From: Pseudomonas sp. B21_DOA
Lineage (GTDB): Bacteria; Pseudomonadota; Gammaproteobacteria; Pseudomonadales; Pseudomonadaceae
DNA: 64,000 bases
Assembly: GCA_030544685.1 (NCBI GenBank)
Contig: CP086683.1
Location: 2,480,001-2,544,000, forward strand
Direction: 5' to 3'
Position 1 is the stretch's first letter. Each line of letters starts with the position of its first letter. The notes beneath the pieces are model-generated. The model was not told the origin of the DNA and did no database searches. It saw only the letters and a program-made list of their open reading frames with translations. Below, one piece after another: positions 63,736 to 64,000 of the stretch. A program made the position numbers and the translations under genes.

Positions 63736-63949
63736 GGCGGGCTCCTTCCTTGATCGGGACGAGAGTGTTGCCGAGCGTCCGGATCATGGCAACCGCTATT
63801 CGGGCTTTTAATTCTGCTTGCCGATGCATCGGCACGAGAAACCCCGTCAACGGTCAACCCCGTATCGGTTTTGGCAGAAATTGCGCTTTTCCTGCGAGCG
63901 CTTCCGTGACTAAGCTCAGACCAACCGAATTCCCGCCGAGGTTTCATTT

Positions 63950-64000
63950 ATGTCGCAGCAATGGCCAGCCACCGAGATCGCGCGGATGATCCTCGCCGGC
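63950..64000 (+). CDS. aceK: Start of probable isocitrate dehydrogenase kinase/phosphatase (partial)
   Basis: The last 17 codons read MSQQWPATEIARMILAG. As I recall, Pseudomonas AceK begins MxQQWPAxxIARMIL, so this is probably aceK, running out of the window. AceK controls isocitrate flux between the TCA cycle and glyoxylate shunt. The GAGG upstream at 63938-63941 would serve as ribosome site. Confidence 0.65.
   Translation, partial: MSQQWPATEIARMILAG

Overview
The window is a stretch of Pseudomonas chromosome, most likely of the P. fluorescens group. It carries nadB next to algU-mucA-mucB-mucD, a dapA-bamC-purC cluster, rnd-ycgL, and pxpABC. GC content is high, and the typical Pseudomonas REP palindromes recur (TCGCTGGCAAGCCAGC and GGGAGCGAGCNTGCTCGCG types). 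Both support the assignment, but no species call is possible from sequence reading alone.

Region 1 (about 1-6302) is a compact integrated element of about 6.25 kb inserted in the 3' part of nadB. A 17-bp direct repeat (35-51 and 6286-6302) bounds it. Left of the repeat lies the displaced original nadB tail. Right of it the element supplies a recoded tail that completes nadB. The element encodes a tyrosine integrase (split by two one-base deletions), an AT-rich cargo (a 114-aa orphan and an opposed two-gene unit whose larger product has a C-terminal HEPN-like RNTVSH motif), a decayed and an intact copy of a helix-turn-helix-like gene, an HNH endonuclease, and one sequence resembling a T7-type (gh-1-like) phage promoter. 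No phage RNA polymerase or virion gene is present. It looks like a phage satellite or remnant and is the most novel part of the window.

Region 2 (6.1-13.6 kb): nadB, then the envelope-stress and alginate regulon head algU-mucA-mucB-mucD without mucC, then a BepA-like periplasmic protease. Region 3 (13.7-20.3 kb): a TusA-family protein, AI-2E transporter, bcp, gcvR-like regulator, dapA, bamC, an MBL-fold hydrolase, purC and tRNA-Ser(CGA). Region 4 (20.3-32.4 kb): ChrA, RcnA/RcnR, manganese catalase plus a DUF892 ferritin-like protein, RNase Z, a LOV hybrid histidine kinase, an SDR, two GH13 genes (one wrecked by deletion and micro-inversion) and small stress-type proteins. Region 5 (32.6-44.9 kb): LysR regulators, CHMI isomerase, a CynX-like transporter, an EptA-like lipid A transferase, rnd-ycgL, a dehydrogenase and small housekeeping genes. 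Region 6 (45-64 kb): oligopeptidase B, YafJ, a 5-oxoproline uptake and hydrolysis operon with divergent LysR, a MoxR/VWA pair, a DUF4160-DUF2442/HTH pair, a DUF748 protein, cysK, an LpxO-like hydroxylase, two EamA transporters and the first codons of probable aceK.

A caution applies throughout. Ten genes carry eleven one-base indels, ten of them a base missing from a homopolymer run, and in each gene the net change restores a whole number of codons. This looks like systematic homopolymer error in the assembly rather than gene decay, so those genes are annotated across the shift.
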